Part shown: in pieces, positions 7,569 through 9,691 of the stretch
Numbering within the stretch: the first letter of the stretch is position 1
How the letters are laid out: each line of letters begins with the position of its first letter
Made by a program: the position numbers and the translations under genes
NCBI GenBank assembly: GCA_024641365.1
Contig: JAHEDF010000120.1
Span: 1 to 9,691 of the forward strand
Origin: Planctomycetota bacterium
GTDB taxonomy: Bacteria; Planctomycetota; UBA11346
Direction of reading: 5' to 3'
Length of the DNA stretch: 9,691 nucleotides
The notes under the pieces: generated by a model
Databases searched by the model: none
Told to the model about the DNA's origin: nothing
The model's input: only the letters and a program-made list of their open reading frames with translations

Positions 7569-9098
7569 ATGGAATTAATCAAAGTCATGGCCGGTACCGT
7601 TGAGGGTGTCGACGGGTATTTAGTTGAAGTCGAAGTTAGTCGCAGCGAACCGTCTGTCGGTGTTGGCCGCACAACGGTAGTCGGCCTACCAGATGCGGCC
7701 GTGCGAGAATCAATTGATCGTGTCACGCCCGCATTATTCGCCAGCGGATTAACCCATCGTCCCGCTGATCATATTGTCATTAATTTAGCACCCGCAGATC
7801 GGCGCAAAGAAGGACCGGCTTTTGATTTGGCAATTGCCGTTGGCTTAGCAGCAACCATTCCCGAAAATAAATTACCGCCATTACCAATTGATACGGTATT
7901 TTTAGCTGAGTTGGCATTAGACGGCACCCTACGTCCTTGTCGTGGCGTCTTGGCCTGCGCCATTGCTGCCCGTGATCACGGATTAAAACGCATGGTTGTC
8001 GCAAAAGGTAATGCGGCGGAGGCCGTAGTTGTCGAAGGCATTACTGTACATACGCCAGGTACATTAACCGATTTATGTGAATTATTGCGCAACGGTTTAG
8101 CTTCGGCGCCAAGGGCACAACCGAATAGTGCCACCATTATTGAAGATGATCATGCAGACTTGTCTGATGTGCGCGGACAAGAATTTGCCAAACGCGCCTT
8201 ATTAATCGCGGCGGCGGGTGGACATAATATGCTGATGCTGGGCCCACCTGGATCAGGAAAAACCATGTTAGCTCGACGACTTCCCGGGTTAATGCCGGCA
8301 TTAACCTTAGATGAAGCGCTTGATGTCACGCGGGTGCATTCCGTGTCTGGATTATTACCAAGTGGGATTGGTTTATTACGCACGCGGCCTTTTCGCTCAC
8401 CGCATCATAATGTCAGCGGCGTTGGTTTAATTGGTGGTGGATCAATTCCTCGTCCTGGTGAAGTCAGCCTCGCTCATAATGGCGTATTATTTTTAGATGA
8501 ATTACCGGAATTTAGTCGCACCGTTTTAGAAACATTACGACAACCATTAGAAGATGGGCACCTGACTATTAGTCGTGGCGGCGGACGTCTCAAGTTCCCA
8601 AGTCGTTGTATGTTGGTTGCCGCGATGAATCCCTGTCCATGTGGTTATTTAAGCCACCCAACACGACGCTGCACCGATAATGCTGATGCAATTCATCGCT
8701 ATCGCGGACGCATTTCTGGACCATTATTAGATCGCATTGATTTACACGTCGAAGTCCCCGCACAAAAACCAGAATTATTAAGTCACGGCCCAGACGGCCA
8801 AACCACCGCACAAGCACGCGTCCACGTCGTCGCTGCACGAGAGCGCATGCTCAAACGCCAAGGCTGCTCCAACGCCGGACTCTCCAGCAGATCACTCAGA
8901 AAACACCTCAACGCCAACAAAGATGCGATAGCCCTATTAGACCAAGCCGTCACCGACCTAGGCTTCAGCGCCCGCGCTTATGATCGTATATTAAAAGTAG
9001 CCAAAACCATCGCCGATTTCGACAACCGCGACCAAGTCAATTTAGACGACGTCAGCGAAGCCATCGGCTACCGAGTGTTAGATCGCCCTATGTCATAA
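7569..9098 (+). CDS. comM: YifB/ComM-family Mg-chelatase-like AAA+ ATPase
   Basis: ComM is a hexameric helicase that extends branch migration when incoming DNA recombines during natural transformation; YifB homologues are also found in bacteria not known to be competent. The N-terminal ChlI-like domain (about 15-140) shows VVGLPDAAVRES and NLAPADRRKEGPAFDLAIAVG. The AAA+ core follows: Walker A GPPGSGKT (225-232), Walker B LFLDELPEF with D310, NPCPCGY (354-360), then SGPLLDRIDLHVEVP. The C-terminal helical domain includes FSARAYDRILKVAKTIADF. ATG 7569 gives 509 residues, the usual family length, and MELIKVMAGTVEGVDGYLVEVEV fits the family N-terminus. The frame is open to an ATG at 7506, which has GGA 6 bases upstream supplied by the repeat element, so that start cannot be excluded. 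It is divergent from leuA and stands alone. It shows only that the family is present, not that the cell is competent. Confidence 0.95.
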   Translation: MELIKVMAGTVEGVDGYLVEVEVSRSEPSVGVGRTTVVGLPDAAVRESIDRVTPALFASGLTHRPADHIVINLAPADRRKEGPAFDLAIAVGLAATIPENKLPPLPIDTVFLAELALDGTLRPCRGVLACAIAARDHGLKRMVVAKGNAAEAVVVEGITVHTPGTLTDLCELLRNGLASAPRAQPNSATIIEDDHADLSDVRGQEFAKRALLIAAAGGHNMLMLGPPGSGKTMLARRLPGLMPALTLDEALDVTRVHSVSGLLPSGIGLLRTRPFRSPHHNVSGVGLIGGGSIPRPGEVSLAHNGVLFLDELPEFSRTVLETLRQPLEDGHLTISRGGGRLKFPSRCMLVAAMNPCPCGYLSHPTRRCTDNADAIHRYRGRISGPLLDRIDLHVEVPAQKPELLSHGPDGQTTAQARVHVVAARERMLKRQGCSNAGLSSRSLRKHLNANKDAIALLDQAVTDLGFSARAYDRILKVAKTIADFDNRDQVNLDDVSEAIGYRVLDRPMS

Positions 9099-9172
9099 TT
9101 AATAATATCCATCAACTGCGAGCTTCATGCCGATCATAAAATAAATAATAGGCGGTGGACACGGGGGCAGGG
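9099..9172. repeat. Spacer after comM with a degenerate relic of the 122-bp repeat
   Basis: No gene is visible. Bases 9127-9172 resemble the end and beginning of the 122-bp tandem unit found further right: both read atgccg, then an AT-rich run, then GGACACGGGGGCAG. The relic carries about 9 extra AT-rich bases and a few substitutions. No intrinsic terminator for comM is obvious here. Confidence 0.5.
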
Positions 9173-9450
9173 CCAATGCTATTCGGCTAAGAACCTCGTT
9201 TAAATCGGCATTTACTGAAAAATTGAAAATTCATCAAAAGGCAATTAACCGCAGAGGGCGCAGAGAGCGCAGAGATGTTTTTAAACAATTCTACAATAAA
9301 AAATACCGTTTTTTGGCATTTAAAGGTAATGAAATGCGCTAAGATTTTTTTATAAATTCCCGCTGCGCTCTCTGCGTCCTCTGCGGTTAATCTGTCTTCG
9401 ATTAAACAAATTTCCCAAGGAAAACGCGATTATTAGCCGAAAAGCATTGG
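9173..9450. mobile_element. MITE-like element with 18-bp terminal inverted repeats
   Basis: The left end 9173-9190 (CCAATGCTATTCGGCTAA) and the right end 9433-9450 are inverted copies with one mismatch. The flanks are GGCAGGG (9166-9172) and GGCAGAG (9451-9457), a 7-base direct repeat with one difference, as expected of an old target-site duplication. Removing 9173-9450 plus one flank would join the relic on the left to the repeat unit on the right into a continuous sequence. The 278-bp element contains no gene and holds the CGCAGAG inverted-repeat element. No transposase is present, so movement would have to be in trans. Assignment to a transposon family was not possible. Confidence 0.5.
9244..9391. 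repeat. CGCAGAG inverted-repeat element
   Basis: Arms 9244-9272 and 9363-9391 are 29-base inverted repeats with one mismatch. Each arm contains three 9-base units of the form CGCAGAGNN and ends in TTAA-rich sequence (ATTAACCG). The 90-base core is AT-rich with small hairpins, such as GCATTT/AAATGC. Elements with this CGCAGAG wording are dispersed in intergenic regions of many environmental bacteria, as I recall. It is non-coding and could form a long hairpin downstream of comM. Confidence 0.75.
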
Positions 9451-9482
9451 GGCAGAGCCCCCAACGTCCGCCGAGTGACGGT

Positions 9483-9521
9483 GGGCGGATAAAATCGGCA
9501 AAGCCGATCCGCCCATTTTTT
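9483..9521 (+). terminator. Terminator-like hairpin in tandem copy 1
   Basis: GGGCGG (9483-9488) pairs with CCGCCC (9509-9514), and ATCGGC (9494-9499) pairs with GCCGAT (9503-9508), around an AAA loop and with an ATAAA bulge on the 5' side. TTTTTT follows at 9516-9521. This has the form of an intrinsic terminator on the plus strand, though it is about 385 bases after comM. Confidence 0.5.
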
Positions 9522-9604
9522 CAAAGCGTAGCGCAGTCAAAAATGCCGCGATAAAATAGCGGGGGACACGGGGGCAGAGCCCCCAACGTCCGCCGAGTGA
9601 CGGT

Positions 9605-9643
9605 GGGCGGATAAAATCGGCAAAGCCGATCCGCCCATTTTTT
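9605..9643 (+). terminator. Terminator-like hairpin in tandem copy 2
   Basis: This is the identical copy, 122 bases to the right of the hairpin in copy 1: a 12-bp interrupted stem with an AAA loop, followed by a run of six T. Confidence 0.5.
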
Positions 9644-9691
9644 CAAAGCGTAGCGCAGTCAAAAATGCCGCGATAAAATAGCGGGGGACAC

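Larger units (their letters stand above)
9449..9691. repeat. Two tandem copies of a 122-bp unit, identical, cut by the window edge
   Basis: Copy 1 is 9449-9570 and copy 2 is 9571-9691; all 121 comparable bases agree. Each unit contains the palindrome GGGGCAGAGCCCC, a CCGCC/GGCGG pair around GAGTGACGGT, and a strong nested hairpin followed by six T. No open reading frame of note crosses the copies. The array may continue beyond the window. Confidence 0.95.

Noticed and set aside
9449..9691. CRISPR-like array
   Set aside because: The 122-bp copies are identical throughout, so there are no variable spacers, and no cas genes are present.

Overview
The window is a stretch of ordinary bacterial chromosome. 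It has housekeeping genes on both strands and, on the right, a repeat-rich intergenic region. Base composition looks close to balanced. The organism cannot be named from this sequence alone. The style of RibH, NusB and LeuA, a lone EboC-like UbiA protein, and dispersed CGCAGAG-type and GGGGGCAGAGCCCCC-type repeats would suit an environmental bacterium, possibly of the Planctomycetota/Verrucomicrobiota/Lentisphaerota group. That placement is a guess.

Left part, all on the minus strand. Reading in the direction of transcription, the order is leuA (2-isopropylmalate synthase), a 174-base gap with two hairpins, ribH (lumazine synthase), nusB (transcription antitermination factor, 2 bases after ribH), ribD (bifunctional deaminase/reductase), a UbiA-family membrane prenyltransferase, and a large signalling protein (REC-PAS-GAF-PAS-PAS) that runs off the left edge. 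RibD and RibH supply two stages of riboflavin synthesis. NusB lies between them, in a tight ribH-nusB pair. The UbiA gene and the sensor protein follow on the same strand after gaps of about 80 and 106 bases and may or may not be cotranscribed.

Middle. Between the divergent leuA and comM genes lie about 590 bases. The leuA-proximal half holds three hairpins that could form a structured leader. The comM-proximal half is an inverted-repeat element built from 8-bp TCCGGAAG iterations with a nested palindrome inside.

Right part. comM (YifB, Mg-chelatase-like AAA+ ATPase) is on the plus strand. It is followed by about 590 bases with no gene: a degenerate relic of a 122-bp repeat; an apparent 278-bp MITE-like element with 18-bp terminal inverted repeats and an imperfect 7-bp target duplication; a CGCAGAG inverted-repeat element nested inside that; and two identical 122-bp tandem copies, each with a terminator-like hairpin, running to the window edge.

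I see no clear new multi-gene system. The most interesting structure is this nested, non-coding repeat architecture. Next come the repeat element and possible leader in the leuA-comM spacer, then the UbiA protein with an altered second active-site motif.
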